DNA from: Nymphaea colorata
Taxonomy: Eukaryota; Streptophyta; Magnoliopsida; Nymphaeales; Nymphaeaceae
NCBI RefSeq assembly: GCF_008831285.2
Contig: NC_045149.1
Span: forward strand, 5,881,500-5,945,499
Length of the DNA stretch: 64,000 bases
Direction of reading: 5' to 3'
Both the position numbers and the translations under genes were made by a program. Below the pieces are notes generated by a model. The model did not search any database and was not told where the DNA came from. It saw nothing but the letters and a program-made list of their open reading frames with translations. Positions 12,620 through 25,100 of this stretch are shown one piece after another; position 1 is the first letter of the stretch, and each line of letters starts with the position of its first letter.

Positions 12620-14381
12620 CTAACATCTCTCAATCTATAATCATGGTGGTATTGTAGAACCATCAGTACCAATAAGTAGCTTCACCTTCAAACTATAAGG
12701 TGGCTATCGACACATATTACTTTTGTGGGATGGCATGAAGTATGCTTCGTTTTAAAGAACCAAGTTTTGAATCTCTTTCCATTAAACTTAGAAACTCTAT
12801 TTTGACATGAGAAATGGTATCATGCTGATCAACTCTATAAGCATATGGACAATCCTGCGCTTTTTCACCCATGGTCTACTGATCAACATCCTCATCATAA
12901 TAAAAAAAAAACATCATAACGTGGTAAAAGATGAATTGGCCTCTGTGGAATTTCTTGTCCATACATAACATTTTGCTTATAGTTTGCCCGAGGAGTAGTG
13001 TGCAGCTTCTATTATGTATGCCGGTAAGGAACATGCAAACCATAGTGTGGTGTGTGGGATCATGCGGTGTGTGGCATCTGATGTATGTGGAGGAAGAGGA
13101 TGTGCAGCCAGTGGAGGCCGTGGTACAGTTGTATGCAGCTGGTGTGGCATACCATACATAGACTATTCATACATAGGATGCATCAGATCAAATATTTGCA
13201 TGGTGTATGGTGGAAGAAGCAAATGGAGGTACACAGGTGTGTCATGTGGAACTATCACTGTGTGGCCAGAGACGGTCTACTGTGATGGTTTGGTCTCGAC
13301 TCGAGGACGTTGCAAGGTCGTCAGCTGCTACCCTACGGGGTCAATTGAGAATGGCCGAGAAGGCAGCCGCTTCATAGTTGGCTGGAATGGGCATGCCTCA
13401 ACTGAAACTGGCCAGGCAGCAGGCTGCTATAGTGAAGATAACACTGGTGCAAATGGAGGCTGTTGTGGCAACCCAAAGAGGAGTATATGGGCAACCTGAA
13501 GAGCTAGGGTCGGCCACAACAGGTGTCTGCCTTGCCACAGAATGTAGAGAATGAGCAGGAGATGGAGCTTCTTGGCTAGACCGAGAAGGCACTATGATCG
13601 GGCTCTTGAACAACCAGGCTTGGCAGCAGAATACTCTAGGGTAGCAGGTGGCTCCCGAGGCCTAAACCTCAAACTGATCCACTTTGGGTGCTTCTACCAC
13701 CCTAGAGGTGCACGGCCATAGGCCAAAGGAGGCTAGACCAAGATGGGCTAGGTCTAGCAGGTGGCATGGGTTCGACCAACAATTAGGATGTGGCTGGAAT
13801 CTAGGCTGATCTTAGCTACAGCCAAGTGAGCAGCAGGCCAGAGTGTGGGAAGAGGCTTCCCGCAGCTAACTCCGGAAATGACGCTAAAGTCTGATCTGGG
13901 CTAAGGTAGACCGAGAGGAGAATTGGTTTGTAGGCTGTGCTCTGACCTAGACTGAGCCCATAGGCAGGTCTTGGGCTGGGTTCAACTCATAGTTAGGCCA
14001 AGGCAAGCCTGGTTTAGCCAAGAGCTAGAGCAAGCTGGTTCAGCCAAGGCTGGACCAGACTCAACCTAGTTCTTGGGTTGAGCCTCAAGGCATCCAAGAG
14101 GAACCAAACTGGCTTCGGCCAAGGGCCAAACCTGGCTAGTGTTTCTCGGGTGGAGGCTGGTCTAGCCAGAAAACCATGAGGGTTCCAATTAGGCCAATGG
14201 ACAGATCTAGCTTTGGTGTGTGATCTAAGGCTAGATCTGGCCTCCAGTTAGGTCAAGGTGCTGAGATTCAAGGAACATAAAGCAAAGGGCAAAACCAAAC
14301 CAGAAATGAGCAATATCAATTCAGGATAGATTCAAACAAAAATCAATAAAAAAATCGGATGAAACTCACCTTGCACCAGTA
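12620..14381 (-). other. Long 5' internal region of the gypsy element, no protein recognised
   Basis: Between gag and the primer-binding-like site lie about 1.7 kb. Most of 13500-14300 is built of recurring short words such as GGCTAGACC, GGCCAAGG and TCTAGC, giving a compositionally biased, weakly repetitive block. The frame at 13014-13499 on the plus strand has no domain I recognise and is antisense to the element. I read this as leader plus decayed N-terminal gag. Confidence 0.4.
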
Positions 14382-15504
14382 TGATCCGTAACTACCTTGA
14401 CTCCACATGTTTGCTCGGTGGCCAGTTGGGGACTTGTCATCTAGATTACTAAGCTAATATAGGTTTTGGATGGACATAGATCTATTGATTGAAGCACCAA
14501 ACGTGTAGATATAGTGTATCCATGGGAGAGCTACACTTTCAGCGTGTAGTTGCCGAAGATATTGCATTACGTCCCCTCCTATGCGGGAGAGCTACGCATC
14601 TAGGCATAGTTGCTGCGCAATGACCAACTATCGTGGTCAAGGACAGCCGAATCATGCTGATCAGAATTGGACAATAGAGTTGTCAAAATGAGTACCCAAA
14701 AGAGAAGAAGATTGCAGGCGGTGGCTCCTTCAATACTATGTTTGATTGAGGGCAAGAAGGAGGGCAGATCAACAAGAAAAACTCCTAGATCGGGTGGTCA
14801 TACCGCTGCTACGAGGTGGTCTCACATGATCCAAGATGGAGAAGATAAGAAGAATGGAAGAACACAAGCAAATGCAAGAACGAAATCAAAAGTACCTCTA
14901 TTATATTCCACAATCTAAGAGAATGAAGCTCCAAGTCTTGAATGAACACAAAAATAAAAGAAACAATGTTTTAAACAATTGGAGGTTGTGCCTCCTACAT
15001 TTTTGGAAAGAAAGACTGGGCAACACAAAAACTGGCACCTCCTCTCGAGCGAGTTAGGGTTGGGTGCTTATACCTGACGTGGCTCCACCTTGTCATCCAA
15101 ATGGCTGCCATGTGGCATGTGAGGCTTGGGTGATGTGCTAGCTAAAGGACATGTGGAACCCACTCCTTGTGGTGTTGAGGTGTGCCGCAGCTAGGGTTGG
15201 CGCCAGTGGGACGTGAGCTGATGTGGCATGTGTGCAGGCTGGGTCCATATGGTTTGCCACTGTGACAAGCTTTGAGTCGGCTCTGGTCAGTACAAGGCTG
15301 ATGGTGCGCTTCGCTCGAGGTACCTCGAGTTGGGTGCACCTACTCGGGTTTGATCCAAGCTCCATAGCTATGATCTGCTAGTCCAGTTTCTCCTATGGTG
15401 TTCAGTGTGGTGTGAAGCTAGTCTCCTGCAAAAGATCCGGGTTGTCTGACTTTAGGATGCGGGCACAGGTACAAGAAGAGCATGGGTCCTTACTGAGGTC
15501 TGCA
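14382..15504 (-). repeat. 5' LTR of the gypsy element
   Basis: The long repeat partner of 7595-8712: the shared sequence runs from the TTGACTCCACATGTTTGCTC region to TTACTGAGGTCTGCA. On the minus strand it starts TGCAGACC and ends GGATCA. Confidence 0.7.
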
Positions 15505-18425
15505 TGACTCAGCAAGTGGGCTTCGTCTTAATGCTAACCTGCTCCATGACAGCAGTATGCCCTCCAGCTGGCCTCTTGCTTATTTAGCAGCCTCTTAATT
15601 GTAGCTGCCTGAGATTAGGAAACCTCTTTAGGTGGGAAATTTGAATTTTGAATTATTTCCTAGTGGTCAAGTATTCTTGTGCCTATTTAAAATTGCTTTT
15701 GTTTGCTTCTTAGAATTGATGGAAAATGAAATGAAGATTTGAGTTTGCATCTCTATCTTTATCTCTCTCCCTCTAGCCTTTCTCGTGGAGTCCGGCACAA
15801 CTCTAGTTGCCTCCCCTTCTTCCTCTCTGTTCCTAGCGGCTCTCGGCCAGTCTGCCCACCAACTGTCCTGCTTCCGTCAGGCAACGTAGCCTTGGCTGGT
15901 AGGCTCTTCTCGAATGGAAGGAGGACGTATACAAGTTATGCATCCTCACATGGAACACTTGTCCAGTCGCACTCCATCATCACAACCTCTCACACATTGC
16001 TTTCTTCTATGAGTATTTGATCCTAACTCACCAACGGCTGTCAACACGCAATTCATCTGGTAGATGTTTTCCCTTTGCCGTTCGATGAAAATTTGAAACT
16101 CAAGCTTCATTTTTCTTATACGCCTCGATCGGAGTTCGGATGAGAGAACTATCATCGAATTGCTCTGGCTAATTGTGCATCAGCAACAACCTGTCCTTGC
16201 GCACACCACCTATTCGACACCTAGTTAGAGTTCTGAGGGTCACAACTCCCTCTCTCATACTCGGATCATGCTGAAATTTCGGCGTAAGATCTTCCAACCC
16301 TCAAAAGCATGGCCCAGCAAAGTTGTCATTTTTCTGGCTGTGACCCACCATGGCCTAGAGTAGCCTTGACTCCCCTAGCCAAAGCTTCATCTGGGGTCCT
16401 AGAAGCGGGCTTAGACCGAGCTCACATCACTCGGTCGTGCTTTTAAGAGTTAGAAGATCACAAAATATTAGTCCTGAGATCAAATAACCAGTTGACAAAC
16501 CCGCATGCTGAATGTAGACCGGACCATTTTTTTTATTATTATTATGCCCAGTTACACGAGACCCTGATGGTACTATAAGTCTTACGATGTGTTTGAATAA
16601 CTGGACAAACCCAATCCCAAAAAATCTGAAAAGGTGAAACACATTAAATAAAATGATATCAACAAAATTAAGCTACATATGACACTTTGGGATGTCAATA
16701 GATCTAATTTTTGACCGAACCACATTAAAAAAACCAAATACTGAAAAAAGTTTGATATCCAGGTAAGAATTCAAATGGCATTCGAATATAAGAAACAACA
16801 TCTGGCTAGATTCAGATTTAACTATAAGTACATATTGACTGGATTTAGATTTGGATCACATTGAATGTAGTTTGTAATAGATATCCTATACTCAATGTCT
16901 ATAATGTATATTGGATTTGGTCTAAAAATCAGATTCGAATTCGGATGTTAGTATAATTCAGATTCGGATTATGACTTTGGATTTTGGATTCAGATATAGT
17001 GTATAATTTTATTTATCTGAATTTGAATATGAATTCGAATCCGAATATATAGACATCTGAAAAAGTGGATATGGTAAAATATACGTCTGATTCAAATTTG
17101 ATCTGTTGACATTCCTAGAGACAGCCCCTAACAAATAAGATCATGCTAGCCTACAAGTCAAAGCAGGCAATGAACTTGGGTCTTGATTCCAGCCACATAA
17201 GCTGCCCCTACTATACCCAGTGTCCTCTAATGAGTAGTTAAAAGTATCTAGCTCCATCTCTAGCCACCTCACACCTATTTAATGTCGCCAACCGTCTTTC
17301 TCTTCATGAGTTTGATCTTTTCCCTAGTTAATGCAGTTTCAAGTATAAATTTATGTAAATTCATAGAAACTATTAAAAAAATTGACCTAGGATTTCAATA
17401 TCTAATTACATTCGTATGATATCACAAACCATTCTACTGAATTCACAACCTCAATCTCAAACCCTCACATCGAAAGAACGTGTAACCCGAGAATGAACCA
17501 AAATTGGCTTATTATATCAATTAACAGTTGATTAGACATGCCCTAACAGGGTTTTTTTTTTTCGGTTAAATATATAGTTGACATTCAACTTGTGATAAAG
17601 ATGAGTTGTGTTAGCATTGCTCATGAAATAAATTAATGAGTTAATCTGAAATCTTACTTTTTTTTATTTGATGGATAAGCTTCGATTGGCATCCCAAAGA
17701 ACATATGAGAAAATCTTCACCGTGATCCCTTACCTTCTTACCTTTTTCTCTCACTAGTTTAGATTATTATCATTTGGACTTAGAGGTAAACGTTTACTGA
17801 CCTTGAAGATCCCTTCCGGTAGACAACCTCAAAATAATTATGGTTTGTAAGATGTCACAATAAGGTTTAAACCCATGACCTGCCATCCACTGAACCTGCT
17901 CATTCGTTCGACCTATGCATGTTTGGTAGTTGAAATGACAAAAAGATGACAAAGGATCTCCCTATGAAGACAAATGGGCAAACCAAAAGTTGTGTTCCCA
18001 TTTTATCCTAGTCAGAGGCAATGCACTACATATATTGCCATTAAAGGGACTCAACAAATGTGGTGCATTCCTTCAAGCATGTCACCCACTGACTTCTACT
18101 GCCGGTAGGTTTTATGTCGCGATGCTATATTCTCTAGGCTTTTAACAACCTCAAGTAGTCAAAGCCATACCCTGCAACCAGGGGCAGAGACAAGGGGGAC
18201 GCCGGCCAGAGGTCACTTATATATATATATATATTAGTACAAAGAAGCTATAAGTTGAACTTTCTCTTTCTTTGATCTCTAAAACAACCTACTTTCCTTG
18301 TTCGCCGCTTTCATGCCTTTAAAGCCTAAAGGGGTTTCCGTTAGCATCAGATTTGAGATCCTCGTGCTTTAAGAAGCATGAATTTAAGATCTATAGCAAC
18401 AAGAATAGACAGCTTTAGATTTCGC
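15505..18425. other. Intergenic spacer with a TIR element and a TA microsatellite
   Basis: No gene is supported. It contains the TIR element at 16689-17116. Around 18181-18210 there is a piece resembling the end of a Tip100-type hAT element (GGGGCAGAGACAAGGGGGAC). A short (TA)n run lies at 18218-18234. Confidence 0.4.
16689..17116. mobile_element. Nonautonomous TIR element (hAT-like MITE)
   Basis: The ends GGGATGTCAATAGATCTAAT and, inverted, GGAATGTCAACAGATCAAAT form imperfect terminal inverted repeats about 20 bp long around 428 bp of AT-rich DNA. The interior is full of GGATTC/GAATCC words. The GGGATGTCAA-type end suggests hAT affinity. No clear target duplication was found. Confidence 0.5.
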
Positions 18426-18429
18426 TTAC

Positions 18430-19159
18430 ATACTACAACAGCCTACTTGAGCTAAAATTGAATCAAGGGTGAATCCAATACAGTGCAATTGAGAACTCCA
18501 GAGCCAATTCATGATACAAAAAGTGGACCTGCCATATGGGTTACAAGCTCCCCGCACAATCATCACACGATAATAGCAGCAGCAGCAAGTGCAAGCAGAA
18601 AAATCTAACCCTAAAAGTATACATTTTCCTGCTGTTAACCTAGGATTTACATTTTCTCCAACTTTACATCTAAGAACTCCTAAAGTAGAAAAAGTGAAAA
18701 AATCAAAGAGAAAGCTGAAGCTGATGCTCTGGGAGCTGATCCTCATCAACTGTAATATGAAGGAAAAAATAAAAAAAAGAACATATCAGTAACTAGATTA
18801 AGAGCCCAAAACAAATCTAAGCAAAGGAACGTAGCTGAAAAATGACTACTCACCTGTGGGGGGAGGATTAGGCTGTCAGAGAAACTTACGCACTGTAAAA
18901 ATTTCACTATTCAAATCAACAAGGTCGTTAAAACAGGTTCCATCTCAGAGGTAACTGTTTACCATGTAAAGGATGCCTCTTACAAGGCACAGAAGCATCT
19001 GCCGACCTAATCAGTAGCTGATTCAAACTTATTTTCATGGCTCACATGTAGGATCCTTATTGTACAAACGGTTCATGTTAGTCACAACAAAATAGCTGGC
19101 CATCAACACCTTCATCAGTTCATACTTCCCCATGTCAGATCTACTCTTCATGGTCCAAC
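18430..19159 (-). other. YDA: 3' UTR of the YDA-like gene with a probable intron
   Basis: Downstream of the stop codon at 19162-19160 the minus strand shows a strong donor (CAG|GTGAGT, intron from 18853) and a strong acceptor (ATTACAG, exon from 18749). This would remove 104 bp within the 3' UTR. The end near 18430 is an estimate; no convincing polyadenylation signal was located. A spliced 3' UTR intron can trigger nonsense-mediated decay if far enough from the stop. Confidence 0.4.
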
Positions 19160-22100
19160 TTAACGTGTGCGACTGAGCATAAGGGAGCTTGGTCTAAGAT
19201 CTGGCAACACACCTGTGTTTGCTGAATTTCTCAAAAGTTGTGACACGTGTTCAGAAAGTGCTACTTGTCCACTGTACTGCATTTGACTTTGAGGTGGCTT
19301 AGCAAATGTGCTTCCAAGGACATTACTTTCTGTAGCCATTCTATCCAGAAAGACGGAAGAAAAGTCTTGTTGCTTACTTAGGAACACCTCCGGCTTCAAG
19401 TCTGGAAAAGTTCCAGGACTGGAAGAATTTAGGTAGAAACCACCTGGTGGCCTATGCATACCACCATAATTTCCATTTGCATAACCTGATGCATGCCTCA
19501 AGAGAAATGGGATTGCTCCATTACCACCAGTAAGAGGTGTCGACGAACCAGATGTAGCAATTGGGCTTGAGATAGATGTGGGAGATATCCTTCCGCTGGC
19601 ATTGTGCGGGGATCTAGAATGGAGGAGAGGACTTCCAGTGGGAGAAACAGGTAATGACATATGCAGTGGCAGATGATTATCACTGAAGACAGAAAAAGAA
19701 AAAAAAAAAGTGTCAAGAATCAAGATAATTTCCATCAGAGATATTGTAGAAATTAAACACTATCTCTTAAACAGCCAAACCTGCCAGGGAGTTACTATTA
19801 TAATATTATTTGTTATGATTATTACTATTACTGTTAGTAGTTAGTACTACTACTGTTATTATTATTATTATGGAAAAAATGATAACCACATTCATAACCT
19901 TTACTATCGCAAATCAGGATGCCAGGATAGAAAAATCAATGCCATGTTCATGGTTCAACTATGAATAGAACGAGAGGAACCAACCTAGATGCCTGAAAAG
20001 ATTTTGGTCCTCGGTGCTGCTGAGCAATTGAGGATTCAGCATCCAGTGAAGAAAGAAGTCTTCCATGACCAACACCCTGACATAGGCAAAGGCACAAATA
20101 TAGAAAACAAACACATTGTCACTTGCTTGTAAATGGACAAAGGGAGTAAGTAACATGTGTATATGACGCCAAAAAACAGGTTCATATTGGATGACACAAA
20201 TCATTAGACGGCATTACTTCTCATAATGTATCCGAAACTGTAAAAATGATGAAAAGAGAGCATATCATTGTCATGGGTCAATGTACAAGAAGATGAGTCA
20301 ATACATCACAAATATGATGGGCAGCATATCAAAGAGATTCAAAATCTTTTCATGGTCAAGGAGATGCTTCAATGAAATCCAAAACCACATTAACTCGCTA
20401 AACGATCCTTTCATTTCATAACCACAAATTATTCAGAGGACCTCAGTTGTACCTCATAGGGAAGATTTAGCTCAACAAACAAAGTTGGCTGCCTTTGAAT
20501 ATGTTCATCCAAAGGCAAATAGCCCCAGCATTGTTCTTTTTAACATAATCTATATATGAGAGGTTAAATGCGTGTCAACCTCAAAGCTTTACTCCCCTGG
20601 CATACACCTGACAGCCTGGTGACTCTGTTCAGGGTTCTAAACTCAATGGTGGCAACTAAAAAACAAGCATAGAGAAGTCCTATAATGTTCAGCCACCTTG
20701 ATCACTTCTTTGAGTTGTAACTAGGCATATCAGCCTATGCTTCTCGGCTAATATCTAATGCCTAGGTCGTGGTTTTAACTATAAAGCGCTAGAAATCCTC
20801 GCCTAAGTACATGGGTTTATATAATCTATGCATACATATATTTATGTATGTGTGTGTGTGTGTGTGCTTTCATATAAGTGTCTATATATGTATTCATGGA
20901 GATATTGTTAATGCATGCAAAACTTATGAAGTGAGATTTTTTACCATATGTCTCATCACATTGGTGACAACACTATCCAATTCGGGTCGATCGCTGTTGA
21001 GATCAGGTCTAGCCAGCGGTGCAGCATTTTTAACAAAAGCATGCTCCAGTAGTTGAGCTGCTGTAGGACGAGCTGATGGATTCCTCTGCAAACATTGTCT
21101 TACGAAGTCCTTCCCTTCATCTGACAGGCTTTCAGGAATTGGTGGAAGCTCCTTACTATTTCCAATCTTAAATAGTGCAGCAACCTATTTTTACAAAGAA
21201 CAAAGCAAAGGACAAGTATCAACAGTTAGCCAAAACTGCAGCCTGTGAAATAGTGATTGTTCAAAACATATGTCTACACTTTTAGAACAATAAGCATGAG
21301 CTGTTGCAGCTACATTGCCACTCCCGAGCACAGGTTGTATAGGGCACCAGGACACATGCCTCTATAAAGAAGTTTGATTGGCACTTCCATATATCAAGCA
21401 TTTATGCATGGATAGACAAATATAAATGAAGGATTTTTCCTCTTTTAGGTTGGTCAAAAAATACAATTAACTGTTCTCAGAAAAATGACAAAGATTAGAA
21501 CTGAACTGACCCCTTCGTACTGACTCCATGGTGGCTTTGTTGTCACCATCTCCAACACAGTACAACCCAAGCTCCATATGTCCACAGCAAGATTACAACC
21601 ATTTGAATTTCTAATAACCTGCTCAATTACAAAAATCAGACCAAAATTCATATGCACAAGGAAAAGAGAATCTATGGACAAACTAACCTCAGGAGCCATC
21701 CAGTATGGGCTCCCCTTAAATGAGAATGCTAGTGAATTGCCAGTTATCTGTTAAAGAAGAAAAAACAACTGCATCAGCAAACATGTCAATACTAGCTCAG
21801 GACCTCATAATTTACTCTAGAGAGTACTAACCAATATTTTCAATCTTATTAAAAATAAATCATGGATATCCTTGGCAACTTGGCATAGAGACAATGTGTT
21901 AAAACCAAAGTTCGGCTAGGAACCATCAGCACAAGTTTCTATAATATGAGATACGAATGTATCCACAAAAAAACAAAAAAGTAAGAATTCAAGATGAAAC
22001 CCCACGCATTGCAGTCTTCCAAATCATGAGCTTAATATTACTACTTAATGGGCATCAACAACACAGCCTAACACATTGTGCTTTAGGTTTAGAGCCAATG

Positions 22101-25100
22101 GTTCCAAGTAGAGGAAGCTTGATGTTCACATTTATGTCCCTTCATGTTTTCCTCCTTGCTCCCATCTTCTAACACCATTATTTTCTACACCAATCTGCCT
22201 CCATGTTCCCCAGTGCCATGTCTTCACCAAGCTATTTATCAGGAGAAATCCTTGAGTGCCATCTTCGTCCGTTTGGTAGCCTCTTCTGCTCTTGATATGG
22301 TTCCAGCAGCTTGTTACCACTCTTTACCTCCCTGAACCAAGATCATTCCACAAAAAATACCTGCATAGATTTATTATATCTCCAAAATTCCAACAACATC
22401 CAACCCCTTCTTTACAGAACTCTTTCAAAGAGATGTATGATTATCAAATCTAAGCTGATGCTACGCATATCATTGCCACAAAACAGCAAGCCTTAAACCA
22501 TTCCAAACAACAAGAAAGAGATGAGCTGAGAGCAGAAACAGTAAGCCAAGCAAAGGTGGTGCCACAAGCTTCTCATTAGCATAAGATTGCGGTAATAAAA
22601 TTGAACACATAGCAAGATAAATAAGAAAAAGGAACATGCCACAACTAAAGTGGTATCAAACAAGAAAAATATAAGAAATTAATTCCATCAACGCCAACAA
22701 CATTTATGAGTAGAACAAGTAAACTCCCCTTGCATGCCATCTATTTCCACAACACCGCCCTAATTTGTATATGCCATTAATCATGTGAACTTGTCCTCCA
22801 ATAAGTTGTGCCTTCCTTGTTACAGACTTGTACTTTTTATCTAAGCCACTTGATGCTGAGAATAAATAAATTGTCTGACCCCTTTGGTTCCTACTTGCCA
22901 AGTGACCCTAGCAACTACCGTTTTAGGTTAGTCACATGCATACAGGTATAGATCCAGACACCAGTGCAGGTGCGGACACCTGTTCATGGTTTATATTCAT
23001 AAAATAAGTACTAAACAAAAATACCAAAATATATCCAAAAAATTACAAAAATGAGTCTGCCATGTCCCCTACCTGCCCCTTGTCCAGGGTAAGGTGCCCT
23101 TCCAAGAGTGTCCACATGACATAGGTTTTCGGTCATTCTCCACAGATTTTCAAGATTGTTTTTTTCCCTTCCAATATACATCTATAACATCACATTAAAT
23201 GAACACAAGGTAGCAACAAGTAACACCACATACCAGACAGCATGAAACTGTGTCCTAGCTTGCAGTCCCTGATTGAGACTACCATTCTAAACCGTCAGAT
23301 GAGTTTTTTGAAGAATTATTTGGCTAGACAAGGTTGGACATATGGATGATGAGATTATTTGCCTACACAGTGATGGACATATGGGTGTTGAGATAGAAAT
23401 GAATTTTGAGGTGACTTCAGTAATTCAGTGTGCCACGTGGAAGTTCCCAAGTATGTGTAACATTCCAGCACCACTATGCTAGCAAATGTGGAGGTATGCA
23501 TGATTAATGTTCCACATGTATAATCCTGGTATTTGATACATATTCGGTATTTAATACATATTTACATACTTTTACTGCAATTTGAGATTTTATTGCCGCA
23601 TCAGGTTCAGGTTTGACAAGCTTCAAACACAGCAGATGAATCTCACAGTGAACTACATGTTCATATCCAGTAAATTTTTCCAGGTGCTGCATCTTTTTAT
23701 ATGATTTTTCAAGATCACGCTGCTTTCCTTAGAACTATCACAGGAACAGAGCTCAACGAATGATACTCATTTCAATCAAAAATTCACATCGTACTGTTTT
23801 TAGGTTCACTATTAACATATCTCTTTTCCTCTGTGATGAGCATGCAGATATAAGAAATTGTATAATCTATTTCCAGAAATCCAGAACATTCCCATAGGAA
23901 TCTGCAATAAATCCATGTTCTAACTTCAAAATTATATGTATTATTCTCAAACAATGCACAATGACAAACCAACATCCCTTTGCCACAACAGCAGAACATT
24001 CATACAAGAAGCATGCATCAAATGGATGTTCTAACTTCAAATTCATAGGTATATTGTCTAGCATTGCCACAATAATCCACCCGACATCTTTTTGGCACTC
24101 GCAACATATTTGATAAATAATAGAAGTGAATGCCTTCCAATGTGCCTTAACATGTCACAACTTAACTAACATCAATAGGCTTCTGGATGAACTTCTAAAA
24201 GGCCGACCAACTCTGCAACTGAAATTTTAAAAGTTAAGTAGGCATTAATTATTATCCTATGTTTAGTGGACTATTTTTGTAAATTGGTAACACACCCTAG
24301 TCTCATATTAATATGAGATTAGGGTTACGTGCAGCAATAAGAAAAAGTTTCCTCTCTCTCTCTCTTTCGTCCTCTCACTTTCTCCCTCTATCTCTCTCGC
24401 CCCTTCTTCTTCCAATAAGCAACATGGTATCAGAGCCGTGAACCTAGGGCTGTACAATCTAGGGTTTCACGTCTAGGGTTCCTTCCTCTTCTCACCTCTC
24501 CTCTTCCTCCCAATTAGGGTTTCACGCCTAGGGTTTCTGCAGATTACAAAGCAAGCAAGTTAATTTGTTGGTGGAAAGGGGCTAATCACGTTTAACATGT
24601 AGAAACGTGATTAGCTTCCTTGTGTTGTCATTGGAGTCGTTAAAAAAAAAATGATGGTAAAACAGATCTGAAGCTGTCGTTCAGATCCAAATAATGATGG
24701 TGTTTGGCCAGATGATGTGGCTGCATGGTGAATCAGATCAGAATGGTTCTGATCTGGCCTATTGCCTGCGTGGAAGAAGATCAGACCAGTAGTGGATCAG
24801 ACCAGAACGTTTCAGATTTGATCTAGTGGCTGTCGTGGAAGAAGATGAGATGTTTCAGATCTGACCTATCTGATGCCGTGAGAAAAAAAAAAAGGTCAGA
24901 CCAGTGATCGTCTGATCGGTTAGGATAATCAGATCTGCTTGGTACCTGGTGGATCATAACTGGCAAAAGTGCCTGTACGTTGTCTTGGCAGATCTGTGTG
25001 TGGTTGATGCCACAAGCTGAAATCGTGTGAAGTTAATGAATAGTCGAAGTTGCGTGGAGCTGACTGGTTGTGGTGAGATGTACTGTCAGATTTGTGTGTG

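Larger units (their letters stand above)
7595..15504 (-). mobile_element. Ty3/gypsy LTR retrotransposon, decayed, both LTRs present
   Basis: Two related long repeats (7595-8712 and 14382-15504) flank gag and pol remnants in minus-strand order: gag, protease, RT, RNase H, integrase. The integrase-after-RNase H order defines Ty3/gypsy. A polypurine tract borders the left LTR (8716-8731). A possible primer-binding site borders the right LTR (minus strand TGGTGCAAGG, about 14369-14378). LTR lengths (1118 and 1123) agree, but the copies are visibly diverged and the coding region has many stops, so this is an old insertion. I found no convincing target duplication. Confidence 0.8.

Noticed and set aside
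13014-13499. 161-residue plus-strand ORF
   Set aside because: Antisense to the gypsy element within its biased leader; Cys/Gly-rich composition comes from the repeat words, no domain recognised.
15739-16020. 93-residue Ser-rich ORF
   Set aside because: Low-complexity CT-rich DNA, no domain or splice context.
24245-24424. Interpreting the 126-bp flanking repeats as part of longer LTRs
   Set aside because: The right LTR ends at CAACA before the repeat, and the left repeat precedes the LTR and continues host intron, so it is host duplication.
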